Shown here: in pieces, positions 39,082 through 47,873 of the stretch
Layout: each line of letters begins with the position of its first letter
Numbering within the stretch: the first letter of the stretch is position 1
NCBI RefSeq assembly: GCF_014076495.1
Contig: NZ_CP043575.1
Span: forward strand, 3,348,001 to 3,412,000
Length of the DNA: 64,000 nucleotides
Direction of reading: 5' to 3'
Origin: Comamonas koreensis
GTDB taxonomy: Bacteria > Pseudomonadota > Gammaproteobacteria > Burkholderiales > Burkholderiaceae_C
Program-made: the position numbers and the translations under genes
Notes under the pieces: model-generated
Seen by the model: only the letters and a program-made list of their open reading frames with translations
Database searches by the model: none
Told to the model about the DNA's origin: nothing

Positions 39082-40095
39082 TTACTGGGCCTTGCGCGCC
39101 TGCTCGATTTCGGCAAAGAAGCCCTTGACGAACTCATCGCCGATCTGCGGCGAGAACTTGGCCAGCACGGGCTTGATCTTGTCCTGCATGCGTGCCAGCT
39201 CGGCAGCGGGCATGGTGTCCACCGTCACACCGGCCTTCTTGAAGTTGTCGATGGCCTGGCTGTCGCCTTCATCGAGCAGCTTGCGCTGCAGCAGGCCCGC
39301 TTCGGTCGCGGCCTTTTGCACACCGGCCTTGTCGGCGGGCGAGAGGCCATCCCAGAACTTCTTCGATGCGACCAGGGCCGACGGCGTGTAGACGTGGTTG
39401 GTGATGGTGATGAACTTCTGCACTTCCTGCATCTTGTTGGCCCACATGTGCTGCAGCGGGTTCTCCTGGCCGTCGAGCGCCTTGATCTCCAGCGCCGGGA
39501 ACACCTCGGCAAAGGCCATCGGGGTGGCATTGGCGCCCAGGGTCTTCCAGGTATCGAGGGCCACCGGGTTGGTCATCACGCGGATCTTGAGGCCGCTCAC
39601 ATCCTCGGGCTTGGCCACGCGGTGCTTGCTGTTGGACAGGTTGCGAAAGCCCATGCCGGTCCAGGTCAGGCCCACCAGGTTGGCCGGTGCGATCTTCTCG
39701 AAAATCTTCTTGGACGAGGCGCCATCGAGCACCGCATAGACTTCGGCCGAGTTGCGGAACATGAAGGGCAGATCCCAGACCTGCACTTCCTTGATCCGCG
39801 AGGACAGCGGCGCCAGGGTGCCGATGTACAGATCCTGCGTGCCAGCCTGCACGGCCTGCAGTTGCTTCTCGTCGCTGCCCAGCACCGCGCTGTGGTAGGC
39901 CTGCACCTTGACATTGCCATTGGTGTAGGTGGATGCGAGCTCGGCGAACTTGTTCATCGCGATGGCTTGCGGGTGGCTCTCGGGCATCGCATGGCCGACG
40001 CGGGCCTTGACTTCGGCATAAGCGGCGCCAGCGCCCATTGCCGATGCCGCCAGGGTGGCCAGCACGATGCGGCGCAGTTGGAAGTGAGTGGTCAT
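39082..40095 (-). CDS. dctP: TRAP transporter solute-binding protein (DctP type), copy 2
   Basis: 337 residues from the ATG at 40095, with GGAG eight bases upstream. Signal peptide about 1-27 (ATLAASAMGAGAAYA). The mature part has VGHAMPESHPQAIAMNKFA, SGLKIRVMTNPVALDTWK and TITNHVYTPSALVASKKFW, all closely paralleled in copy 1. Same ligand class as copy 1, but the substrate-binding residues differ enough that two sugar acids could share one permease. Confidence 0.92.
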   Translation of the reverse strand: MTTHFQLRRIVLATLAASAMGAGAAYAEVKARVGHAMPESHPQAIAMNKFAELASTYTNGNVKVQAYHSAVLGSDEKQLQAVQAGTQDLYIGTLAPLSSRIKEVQVWDLPFMFRNSAEVYAVLDGASSKKIFEKIAPANLVGLTWTGMGFRNLSNSKHRVAKPEDVSGLKIRVMTNPVALDTWKTLGANATPMAFAEVFPALEIKALDGQENPLQHMWANKMQEVQKFITITNHVYTPSALVASKKFWDGLSPADKAGVQKAATEAGLLQRKLLDEGDSQAIDNFKKAGVTVDTMPAAELARMQDKIKPVLAKFSPQIGDEFVKGFFAEIEQARKAQ

Positions 40096-40160
40096 CTGTC
40101 TGTCTCCGTCTTTGTTGTCAATCGAAAAAAGCCGGCGCTGCTGGCCCGGCATGCTGAGAA

Positions 40161-41408
40161 TCAGGGGGTCTGCAGGCTCCCATCGGCCAGGCGCGTCTGC
40201 GTCCAGGTGGTCACTTCGCTGCTGCAGGGGTACTTGGCCGCTTCGCGCTCGTCAATGTCCACACCCAGGCCGGGCAGGTCATTGGCGTAGACATAGCCAT
40301 TGCGGAATGTGGGCAAACCGGGGAACACGGCCAGCAGCGCATCGCGCGGGCCCTTGAGCGCCTGGATCACAAAATTGGGCGGCTCGGTGCCCGACCACTC
40401 TTGCACGCCAAAATTGCGCGAGGCCAGGTCGATATGGATATTGGCCGCATGCGCCAGCGGCGACATATCGCCCGGGCCATGCCAGGCTGTGCGCACGCCG
40501 TACTGCTCGGCAAACAGCTGCAGCTTGCGCGCCGGTGTGATGCCGCCCACCTGGCTCAGGTGCACGCGGATAAAGTCAATCAGCCGCTCGGCGATAATGC
40601 CGCGCCATTCAAAGGGGTGGTTGAACAGCTCGCCCTGGGCCAGCGGCACATTGGTCTTGTCGCGCAGCTGGCGCAGCCAGTCGCCCTCCTCCAGCGCAAT
40701 CGCGTCTTCCAGAAAGAACAGCTCATAGGGCTCCAGCGCCTGCGCAAAGCGGATGGCATCGGCGGGTTTCAAGCGCTCGTGCACGTCATGGCACAGCTCC
40801 ACCTCAAAGCCGATGCGGCTGCGGATGGCGTCAAACATCTTGAGCGTCTCGCGCATGTACTTGCGCGCATCCAGATAGATGCCGTCAGCGGCGCCCCGGG
40901 GCGCCGTGCCGGGCGCCGCGCCAAAACCGCCACCGCCATAGCCGCCGCTTTGGCAGCGGATATGGGTGATGCCCTGCTCGCGGTACTTCTGGATGTTGTC
41001 GCAGAGCTCTTCCAGATCCCGCCCATCTGCATGGCGGTAGATGGGCACGCCCTCGCGCAGCTTGCCGCCCAGCAGTTGGTACAGCGGCATGCCGGCCTGC
41101 TTGCCTTTGAGGTCCCACAGCGCCATGTCCACGCCCGAGATCGCATTGTTCTCGATGGGGCCGTTGCGCCAGTAAGCGTTCTGGTGCATCAACTGCCACA
41201 GCTCTTCAATCCGGCTCGCATCGCGGCCGATGAGGAGCGGGCGCAGGTACTGCTCGACCAGGCACTGCACTGCCAGATGGCGGTAGGCAAAGGTGGCGCA
41301 ACCCAGGCCGAAGAGGCCGGGCTGGTTGGTCTCGATCCTGACGACCAGCAGGTTGATTCCCTCGGGCGCCGTCGCGATGACTTTGACGTCGGTAATCAGG
41401 GTAGCCAT
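40161..41408 (-). CDS. ManD/RspA-type sugar-acid dehydratase (enolase superfamily)
   Basis: 415 residues. Landmarks of the D-mannonate dehydratase/RspA group are NNAISGVDMALWDLKGK, PIYRHADG, ELCHDVHERL, FFLEDAI, LSQVGGIT and HGPGDMSPLAHAANIH. Members dehydrate D-mannonate and/or D-gluconate to 2-keto-3-deoxygluconate, some with low activity. With idnD and idnO encoded alongside, gluconate is a sensible substrate. Fourteen bases after idnO. Confidence 0.87.
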   Translation of the reverse strand: MATLITDVKVIATAPEGINLLVVRIETNQPGLFGLGCATFAYRHLAVQCLVEQYLRPLLIGRDASRIEELWQLMHQNAYWRNGPIENNAISGVDMALWDLKGKQAGMPLYQLLGGKLREGVPIYRHADGRDLEELCDNIQKYREQGITHIRCQSGGYGGGGFGAAPGTAPRGAADGIYLDARKYMRETLKMFDAIRSRIGFEVELCHDVHERLKPADAIRFAQALEPYELFFLEDAIALEEGDWLRQLRDKTNVPLAQGELFNHPFEWRGIIAERLIDFIRVHLSQVGGITPARKLQLFAEQYGVRTAWHGPGDMSPLAHAANIHIDLASRNFGVQEWSGTEPPNFVIQALKGPRDALLAVFPGLPTFRNGYVYANDLPGLGVDIDEREAAKYPCSSEVTTWTQTRLADGSLQTP

Positions 41409-41422
41409 GGTGCCGCGCCCGC

Positions 41423-42193
41423 TTACAGCACCGCCAGCCAGCCGCCATCCACATAGATGATCTGGCCGTTGACGTAGTTGGATGCACCCGAGGCCAGGTA
41501 GATGGCCGTGCCCACCAGCTCATCGGGCCGGCCCCAGCGCTGCGTGGGGTTGCTGGCCTTGACCCAGGCATCAAACGCGGCGTTGTTGACCAGCGCCTCG
41601 TTCATGTCGGTGAGGATGTAGCCCGGGCCGATCGAGTTGGCCTGGATACCATGCATGGCCCACTCAGCGGCCATCGCCTTGGAGAGCATCTTGATGCCGC
41701 CCTTGGCCACCGTGTACGGCGCCACCGTGGCACGGGCCGCCTCGCTGGTCAGCGAGCCGATATTGATGATCTTGCCGCCCGTCCCGCGTTCGATCATGCG
41801 GCGCGCTGCGGTGCGGCCCACCACAAAGGCCGCCGTCAGGTTGGTGTTGATGACCCGGCTCCAGTCCTCCAGCGACACATCGAGCAGAGGCTCGCGGTGC
41901 TGGATGCCGGCATTGTTGACAACGATATCGATCGCGAGGCCTTGGGCATCGAACGCAGCAAAGGCCGCTTCTACCGCCGCCTGGTCGGCCACATCAAAGG
42001 CCGCCCCTTGGGCTTTGAGGCCCATGCCCTGCAACTGCGCCACAGCCGCATCCACTGCTGCCTGCTGGCGGCTGTTGACCACCACCGTTGCCCCCGATTC
42101 CGCCAGGCCCTGGGCCAGCGCCAGCCCAATGCCGCGCGAGGAGCCGGTAATCAGCGCCGTACGGCCCGACAGATCAAACAGGGAACGAGACAT
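41423..42193 (-). CDS. idnO: Gluconate 5-dehydrogenase-like SDR
   Basis: 256 residues, AAGG upstream of the start. SDR motifs are TGSSRGIG, NNAGIQHR and the catalytic YTVAKGG; the C-terminus is SNYVNGQIIYVDGGWLAVL. NNAGIQHREP and GPGYILTDMNEAL are characteristic of IdnO/gluconate 5-dehydrogenases, which reduce 5-ketogluconate to gluconate. First structural gene of the sugar-acid operon, directly behind an operator-like site. Confidence 0.87.
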   Translation of the reverse strand: MSRSLFDLSGRTALITGSSRGIGLALAQGLAESGATVVVNSRQQAAVDAAVAQLQGMGLKAQGAAFDVADQAAVEAAFAAFDAQGLAIDIVVNNAGIQHREPLLDVSLEDWSRVINTNLTAAFVVGRTAARRMIERGTGGKIINIGSLTSEAARATVAPYTVAKGGIKMLSKAMAAEWAMHGIQANSIGPGYILTDMNEALVNNAAFDAWVKASNPTQRWGRPDELVGTAIYLASGASNYVNGQIIYVDGGWLAVL

Positions 42194-42234
42194 GGAATGG
42201 CGACCTTGAGAATTTCAGAAGTCGCCATCATCGG

Positions 42235-42255
42235 TTTATTTGTATGATGATTGAA
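42235..42255. promoter_or_regulatory. Putative GntR-regulator operator upstream of idnO
   Basis: Contains TTTGTATGATGA, 42 bases before the idnO start. The same sequence occurs in opposite orientation at 43054-43075 in front of the GntR gene. Confidence 0.65.
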
Positions 42256-42330
42256 TCAGAGCAAACCCTAGGAAATACGCCACCCTTGCGCTTTGCGCGA
42301 CAGCCGCGCGAAACCTGGATGTACAGGCTT

Positions 42331-43062
42331 TCAGGCGGGTGCGCCCCAACGGGCAATCGTGTCGGCCAGCAGTGCCCGCATCCACAGCTGCGCATCATCG
42401 GCACTGCGCCGCTCAATCGCCGCCAGCACCTTGCCGTGCATCAGCAGACCATCATTGAACTGCCCGGCCTGCTGGGCATTGACGGTGAGCAAGGACTCCA
42501 GCGCCGAGGCCACAATGCCGCCCAGCGAGATCAGCAAGGGGTTGCCCGTGGCCTGCAAGATGCTCTGGTGGTAGGCCAGGTCGGCGACCACCCATTCATC
42601 AATGGACGTTGCGGCCTCCATCGCCGCAAAGGCCTGCTGCAGCGCCAGCAACTGCGCATCGCTGTGCATGCGCGCTGCCAGCGAGGCAGCGGCCGGCTCC
42701 AGAATGCCGCGCATGACCATCAGGTGCCGGCCCAGCTCCTGGTCCACCCCCTGGCTGCAGAGCCAACCCAGCACATCGGCATCAAACAGGCTCCACTGCT
42801 CCTGCGGCCGCACGCGCGTACCGGTGCGGGGCCGCGCCTCCAGCATGCCCTTGGCGCTGAGCGCCTTGATCGCCTCGCGCACCGCAGTACGGCTCACCCC
42901 CAGCCGCTCGCACAGCTCCTCCTCATTGGGCAAGGTGGCGCCAGGTCCGTACTCGGGACTGGCAATCAGCCGCCCCAGGCTGTCCATCACCTGGTGGTGC
43001 AGACTGCTGCCGGGCTGTGACGATAAGGACATGGGAATCGGTGGTGGTATAGATTCATTCAT
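42331..43062 (-). CDS. GntR-family (FadR subgroup) regulator of the sugar-acid operon
   Basis: 243 residues from the ATG at 43062; alternatives are 43065 and 43032, none with a clear ribosome site. The winged helix shows LPNEEELCERLGVSRTAVRE and EARPRTGTRVRP. The all-helical FCD ligand domain follows (about 95-230), with LAYHQSILQATGNPLL. Its neighbour operon encodes sugar-acid uptake and oxidation, so the inducer is probably a sugar acid. Confidence 0.9.
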   Translation of the reverse strand: MNESIPPPIPMSLSSQPGSSLHHQVMDSLGRLIASPEYGPGATLPNEEELCERLGVSRTAVREAIKALSAKGMLEARPRTGTRVRPQEQWSLFDADVLGWLCSQGVDQELGRHLMVMRGILEPAAASLAARMHSDAQLLALQQAFAAMEAATSIDEWVVADLAYHQSILQATGNPLLISLGGIVASALESLLTVNAQQAGQFNDGLLMHGKVLAAIERRSADDAQLWMRALLADTIARWGAPA

Positions 43063-43075
43063 CATACAAAATAAA
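43054..43075. promoter_or_regulatory. Putative autoregulatory operator at the GntR gene start
   Basis: TCATCATACAAA (43060-43070 region) is the inverse of the element in front of idnO. It overlaps the candidate starts at 43062 and 43065. This means either a leaderless message or a true start at 43032. Confidence 0.6.
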
Positions 43076-43266
43076 ACGGATGGGGGCCAGCGTCTGCAGA
43101 CTTCGAGTGCTGACCACGCCTTGCGGCAGATCATGCCCGCCTTCTGCGCCCAAGCACGGGACTCGCCTTTGCAGATGCGACACGCAACCGCGCTGCATGC
43201 GAACCGCCGCTTACATGTGTACGCCATCGCTTTGGTGCCGTGATGAACCCACACCCCCGTTTCCCA

Positions 43267-43291
43267 GCAAAAGGCCGCCCGAAGGCGGCTT
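43267..43291 (-). terminator. UUCG-loop terminator of the large IPTL-CTERM gene
   Basis: On the minus strand: GCCGCC, loop TTCG, GGCGGC, then CTTTT, 23-47 bases past the stop of the 1000-residue surface protein gene. Confidence 0.8.
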
Positions 43292-43313
43292 GTGAGGGCG
43301 ACAGCCCGAGCCG

Positions 43314-46300
43314 CTATACGCGACGGCGGCCCTTGCCTGCCACACCGACCATGCCCATCGCCGCCAGCAGGCCGGAGGCCAGCAAGATGCCCCATGTGCT
43401 GACGCTAGGCACCGGTGTAGGCGCGACGACCGTTTGCACAAAGACCTGGCTGTCCTCTGCCGGGTAATTTGCATCACCGCTGTACCGCGCCACAATCTCA
43501 TGTGCCCCCAACGCATACAGCTTGTTCGTGGTCAGGCTGGCTGCGCCATCCACCAAGGGGGCAACGCCCAGCGAAGTGGTGCCGTCAAACACTTCCAAGC
43601 TGCCCGTGGGCACAGGCGCAGCCTTGGTCTGCAGCGCAGCACGCTTGGCAGCATCAAAGGCTACCGCTACGCCAAAGGTCACGTTCTGACCAGGCTGCGA
43701 GGGATTGAGGCTGGACGAGACCGTGATCGACGAGCCCCCTTGGCCGACTGCAATGGTCTGCTGCACCTGCTCAGCCGCATCAAAATTGGCATTGCCCAGC
43801 TGGTTGGCATTGATCACGCAGTTGCCCACGCCGTTGAACTCCACCACGGCCGCAGTCACGCTACAGACAGAAGCACTTGCAGCGTCAATCGCAAAAGTCA
43901 CCGCATTGCCGGATTGACCGCCGGTGGCTGTCACCGTGTAGGAACTACCGACCTTGGGTGTCGCAGGGACGTTGGAGCTAAAACTAATCACCTGCGCACC
44001 CTTGCTAACGGTCACATTCCGCTGTATTTGCGGGGCGGCCAGGTAGTTGTCATTGCCAGCCTGGTCCGCCTGGACCGTGCAGACCCCCGCAGCAACCATG
44101 GTGATGACCGAGCCATTGGCCCCGCCTGACGAGCAGATCGCAGCACTGGCCGGCGCAACACTGAACGTCACCGGCAGGCCCGAGGCTCCACCGGTAGCCG
44201 CCACCGAGAAGGTGCCGTTCTCACTGTAGGCCGGAGCAGCGGGAGTCACATCGATCGCGGAAATCACTTGTGCAGCTTTGGTGATGGTGACATTCAAAGT
44301 TGCCTCAGTGGCAGCGTTGTAATTGGTATTGCCGGCCTGGTTGGCCAACAAAGCACAGACCCCACTACCCAAGATGGAGACGGTGTTGCCACTGATCGAA
44401 CACACTGCACTGCTGGACGCTGCCACGCTGAAGACCACTGGCAAACCGGAGGCGCCGCCAGTGGCAGCCACCGAGAACGAACCACCGGCGCTGTACACCG
44501 GGCTGGCAGGGGTCGCAATAAAGGCGGAAATAGCTTGCGCGGCTTTGCCGATGGTGACATTCAATGAGGCCTGGCTGGCCACGCTGTAGTTGGCATTACC
44601 CGCCTGGTTGGCCTGAAGCGCACAAACGCCGCTGGCAGCCATAGTGACGGTGCTGCCTGCGACGGTGCATACACTTGGGGTCGTCGAGCTGTATACCACT
44701 GGGTTGCCAGAGCCACCGCCAGTGGCCGTGACGGTAAATGTGCCGCCTGGGGCATAGACAGGGCTGCCGGGGATTGCCGCAAAACCGCTGATGGCCTGAC
44801 TGCCTTGTGCGATGGTCACGGTATAAGCCCGTGAACCACTGAAGCCGTTGCTGGACGTCGCTTGCACCGTGAAGTTAAACGAACCTGCCGCTGTCGCTGT
44901 TCCGGACAGTACGCCTGCAGGAGAGAGCGTCAGCCCAGTGGGCATTGTGCCTCCCGTTACCGAGAAGGTGTAGGGACCAGTGCCACCATTAGCGCTCGTT
45001 GCCGTCAGGGTCTGCGAGTACGCGCCATTGAACGCGCCGTTGGGCAAGGTAGCCGGATTGACGCCGACGGCTACGGTCACACAGCTCAGATTGGCGTTGA
45101 CCACATTGCTGCTGATGGCAGTACCGGATGCATTGGCCACGCTGCACAGCTGCCCCGAAGGCGCACTTGAAACACTGATACTCCAGTTGGCACCTTGTGG
45201 AAGCTGCGTAGCAAAGTTGTAGCTGCTAGCGGCTTGCGCCACCACGACTTGCTGGGAACTAGCAGGATTGGTTGCATTGAGCTGCAATGTGACGCTGGCA
45301 GTCTGCCCTGAAGCAGCTCCGCCCACAGAGAATGTACTTGGCGCAAAACAAAGAAGTGCTGCGCCATTTCCGGCCTGCACGCCATTGTTAATAGTGACTG
45401 CCGACATACCGGTAGCCCCTGAGGAGCCACCGGCACCGCCGCCGCCACCACCATTCCAGTTTTGCTGGCAAGCTGTGGTACCTACACCGGCGCCGCCACC
45501 GCCTGCACCTACAGTGGCACCGCCACCGCCACCGCCGCCAAACCCGGCGCCGCTGAACGAACCAGAAAAGTTGAACGAGTCACCACCATCGCCATTGCTG
45601 GCGTTGCCGGGCGTAGCGGGGAAGGTACCACACCCTCCACCGCCAGTACCACCGGTGCCTACCGTGCCGCCTGCGCCGCCAAAGGGGCCAGGGCCACCAG
45701 GTACTGTGGCACCTGCGCCGCCAGTTCCACCTCCACCTACACCGCCATTGCCACCGGCAATGACATTGGCGGTGCTCCAGCCCGCATTGCCGCCACCACC
45801 GCCTCCGCCTGCTATTGCAACCCGGTTGCCGATGCCATTACCGCCTATGCGAAGGTCTGTCGCCCCACCGCCAATACCATCAGCCCCCTGGCCAATGCCG
45901 CCAGGGTTGACGGCCTGCGATCCCTGCCCACCGACCCAGACGGACAAGGTGGCACCAGGAGTAACAGCCACAGTGCCTCGCACACGCCCGCCAAGTCCGC
46001 CACTGCCGCCGGGCGAATTGGGGCTACCGCCAATGGTCCCCGCTCCGCTACGGCCTGAACCACCCTGCGCTCCGCTGAGGTAGGCCGTGAGGCTAAAGAC
46101 ACCGGCAGGCACTGTGACGGTCTGCTCTCCGCCTGTGAATCCGAAGGCCGCAGGCGTCTCACCTACTGCGCAGCTCTGTGCGTTGACCGATGCAACACCC
46201 AGCAAAGCAGCAAGACCGAGAAGCCATGAAGCACCTCTTTGCAGGCCCCTCTGCGACATAGGGGGAACACTGCGTTTCGCTGCAGATGCATCGCGTAATA

Positions 46301-46316
46301 CATTGGGTATGCGCAT
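43314..46316 (-). CDS. Large Gly-rich, Ig-like repeat surface protein with IPTL-CTERM anchor
   Basis: 1000 residues from the ATG at 46316 (AAGG seven bases upstream). A signal peptide ends near residue 46 (LLGVASVNA). A Gly-rich domain (about 80-330) has GGSGGLGG and GGGGGGGNAG runs. A putative Ig domain (about 418-505) and four related repeats of about 88 residues start near 507, 594, 682 and 774 (pattern QAISGFAAIPGSPVYAPGG, then CALQANQAGNANY). An Ig-like domain (about 856-950) carries GALGAHEIVARYSGDANYPA-like features, and the IPTL-CTERM tail reads VPSVSTWGILLASGLLAAMG, then RRR. The tail predicts sorting by an exosortase-H-type system; none is encoded in the window. Confidence 0.88.
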   Translation of the reverse strand: MRIPNVLRDASAAKRSVPPMSQRGLQRGASWLLGLAALLGVASVNAQSCAVGETPAAFGFTGGEQTVTVPAGVFSLTAYLSGAQGGSGRSGAGTIGGSPNSPGGSGGLGGRVRGTVAVTPGATLSVWVGGQGSQAVNPGGIGQGADGIGGGATDLRIGGNGIGNRVAIAGGGGGGGNAGWSTANVIAGGNGGVGGGGTGGAGATVPGGPGPFGGAGGTVGTGGTGGGGCGTFPATPGNASNGDGGDSFNFSGSFSGAGFGGGGGGGATVGAGGGGAGVGTTACQQNWNGGGGGGAGGSSGATGMSAVTINNGVQAGNGAALLCFAPSTFSVGGAASGQTASVTLQLNATNPASSQQVVVAQAASSYNFATQLPQGANWSISVSSAPSGQLCSVANASGTAISSNVVNANLSCVTVAVGVNPATLPNGAFNGAYSQTLTATSANGGTGPYTFSVTGGTMPTGLTLSPAGVLSGTATAAGSFNFTVQATSSNGFSGSRAYTVTIAQGSQAISGFAAIPGSPVYAPGGTFTVTATGGGSGNPVVYSSTTPSVCTVAGSTVTMAASGVCALQANQAGNANYSVASQASLNVTIGKAAQAISAFIATPASPVYSAGGSFSVAATGGASGLPVVFSVAASSSAVCSISGNTVSILGSGVCALLANQAGNTNYNAATEATLNVTITKAAQVISAIDVTPAAPAYSENGTFSVAATGGASGLPVTFSVAPASAAICSSGGANGSVITMVAAGVCTVQADQAGNDNYLAAPQIQRNVTVSKGAQVISFSSNVPATPKVGSSYTVTATGGQSGNAVTFAIDAASASVCSVTAAVVEFNGVGNCVINANQLGNANFDAAEQVQQTIAVGQGGSSITVSSSLNPSQPGQNVTFGVAVAFDAAKRAALQTKAAPVPTGSLEVFDGTTSLGVAPLVDGAASLTTNKLYALGAHEIVARYSGDANYPAEDSQVFVQTVVAPTPVPSVSTWGILLASGLLAAMGMVGVAGKGRRRV

Positions 46317-46694
46317 GGGAGACCTTGCGGTTAAAGAATCGTCACATAGCAAAATGTTGCGTGCGCATCATTTTGTTGCAAGTTGACGTGCGCGTAATTT
46401 AGTGGGTATTTACTATTTTTACCATCCCCAAAAATAGTGATATTTATGTAGCCAAGCATGTATTTCACCCTTGAGTACCAGCACCTGGCCTACAAAAAAG
46501 CGAAAAGCTATCGATATCGCTGAAAATTCAACGAATAAGCATTTCCGCGCTACCCCATGCTCGACATCAGCGTGGACACCCTGCCGATCTTGGCTGCATC
46601 GGGTTATCCGGAGGGAACTTCAACGCTGACCCCGCTGAAAGGCCGCCTCGCCGCGCAGAAATCCCAGCCATCACCGGACAGAAGTCACTTGGCA
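46317..46694. promoter_or_regulatory. Non-coding region between large surface-protein gene and yggS
   Basis: 378 bases, AT-rich on the left part, where the promoter of the surface-protein gene must lie. Two inverted repeats are visible: GCAAAATG...CATTTTG near 46347-46378, and ACTATTTTT / AAAAATAGT at 46412-46438. I see no convincing gene. Confidence 0.5.
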
Positions 46695-47510
46695 TCAAGT
46701 GGCAGCGCACTCGCCAGCCACCGGCCAGTAATAGCTGTCCGGCATGGCCCGCGCACCAAAAATCGCCTGCCCCACACGCACGACGGTAGCACCCTCCTCC
46801 ACCGCCATCTCGTAGTCCCCCGACATGCCCATCGACAGCCCATCCAGGCAGATACCGGCCGGCGCGTCCTGTCGCAGCTGATCGCGCAAGCCACGCAGGC
46901 GCACAAAGCACTGGCGCACCTGCGCGGCCTCGGCAGAAAACAGCGCCAAGGTCATCAGCCCGCGCACACGCAGCGCAGAGAAAGCGGGCAGCGCCTTGAC
47001 GAATGCAGCAGCTTCCTCAGGCGGCAGGCCATACTTGCTCGCCTCGCCCGAGGTGTTGATTTGCACAAAGACATCCAAGCTGCGCCCTTCCACTTGCAGG
47101 CGCCGCTCGAGCGCCTCGGCCACACGCAGGCTGTCCAGCGCCTGAAACTCGGTTGCAAAACGCGCCACCAGCTTGGCCTTGTTGGTTTGCAGGTGGCCGA
47201 TGACCGACCACTGCAGATCGGGCAAATCCTGCATTGCCTCCCACTTGCCATAGGCCTCCTGCGGCTTGTTCTCGCCCAGCATGCGGCAGCCGGCGGCATA
47301 GGCCAGGCGCAGGCTGGACTCGGGCTTGGTCTTGCTCACAGGCAACAGGCGCACTGCCGCCGGGTCGCGCCCCACCCGCTGGCAGGCCGCCGCGATGCGG
47401 GCCTGGACGATGGCCAGGTTGTGGCGAAAGTCATCGACGGACTCGGCCTGTGGCCAGCGGCCATGCTGGTCATGCCGGGTCGAGGTGGTGAACTGACTGT
47501 GTGCTTTCAT
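46695..47510 (-). CDS. yggS: YggS-family pyridoxal-phosphate homeostasis protein
   Basis: 271 residues from the ATG at 47510, with GAGAAAG seven bases upstream. The PLP-binding lysine lies in LLPVSKTKP. Family blocks include GENKPQEAYGKWEA, WSVIGHLQTNKAKLVARF, INTSGEASKYGLPPEE and LSMGMSGDYEMAVEEGATVV. A one-domain barrel protein without known catalysis that buffers PLP. The N-terminus is about 30 residues longer than usual. Probably co-transcribed with the two genes upstream. Confidence 0.93.
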   Translation of the reverse strand: MKAHSQFTTSTRHDQHGRWPQAESVDDFRHNLAIVQARIAAACQRVGRDPAAVRLLPVSKTKPESSLRLAYAAGCRMLGENKPQEAYGKWEAMQDLPDLQWSVIGHLQTNKAKLVARFATEFQALDSLRVAEALERRLQVEGRSLDVFVQINTSGEASKYGLPPEEAAAFVKALPAFSALRVRGLMTLALFSAEAAQVRQCFVRLRGLRDQLRQDAPAGICLDGLSMGMSGDYEMAVEEGATVVRVGQAIFGARAMPDSYYWPVAGECAAT

Positions 47511-47553
47511 GCCAATGCTTTCTCTGGTGCGTAGGTGCGAGCCTGCCGGCAGA

Positions 47554-47823
47554 TCAATCGCAGTGCTGCAGTTCAATGATGGCAAAGCCGCTGCGAGCGA
47601 TCTCTTGCTCCACCGATGGCGCAGCCGCTTGGACGTGGCAAAAGCGGCATGCCTGCGCTGTCAACGATTCAGCTGGCAGCTGCTTGGCGGCCAGATAGCG
47701 GCGGCCATGCGCCAACACGGCATCGATCCCCTTATCGGGCTCCTGGTCACGCACGAGGATATCGAAATGCATTCTGCGCCCGTCGGGCCGCAGCACATAG
47801 GTGTCAAACACAGCAATCTTCAT
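47554..47823 (-). CDS. DUF2024-family small protein
   Basis: 89 residues; GAGG before the start. The N-terminus MKIAVFDTYVLRPDGRRMHF is the family hallmark, followed by a CRFC motif (residues about 59-62) and a C-terminal EQEIARSGFAIIEL. Function unknown. Lies between the AhpD-type gene and yggS, all on the minus strand with gaps of about 45-50 bases. Confidence 0.85.
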   Translation of the reverse strand: MKIAVFDTYVLRPDGRRMHFDILVRDQEPDKGIDAVLAHGRRYLAAKQLPAESLTAQACRFCHVQAAAPSVEQEIARSGFAIIELQHCD

Positions 47824-47873
47824 TCAGTACCTCTTGGGCAGCAACAGGTCGATGGGGAGCGCAGGTGCAGAGC

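Noticed and set aside
45268..46083. Pro-rich plus-strand frame
   Set aside because: Reverse complement of the Gly-rich domain of the IPTL-CTERM protein; Gly codons read as Pro on the other strand.
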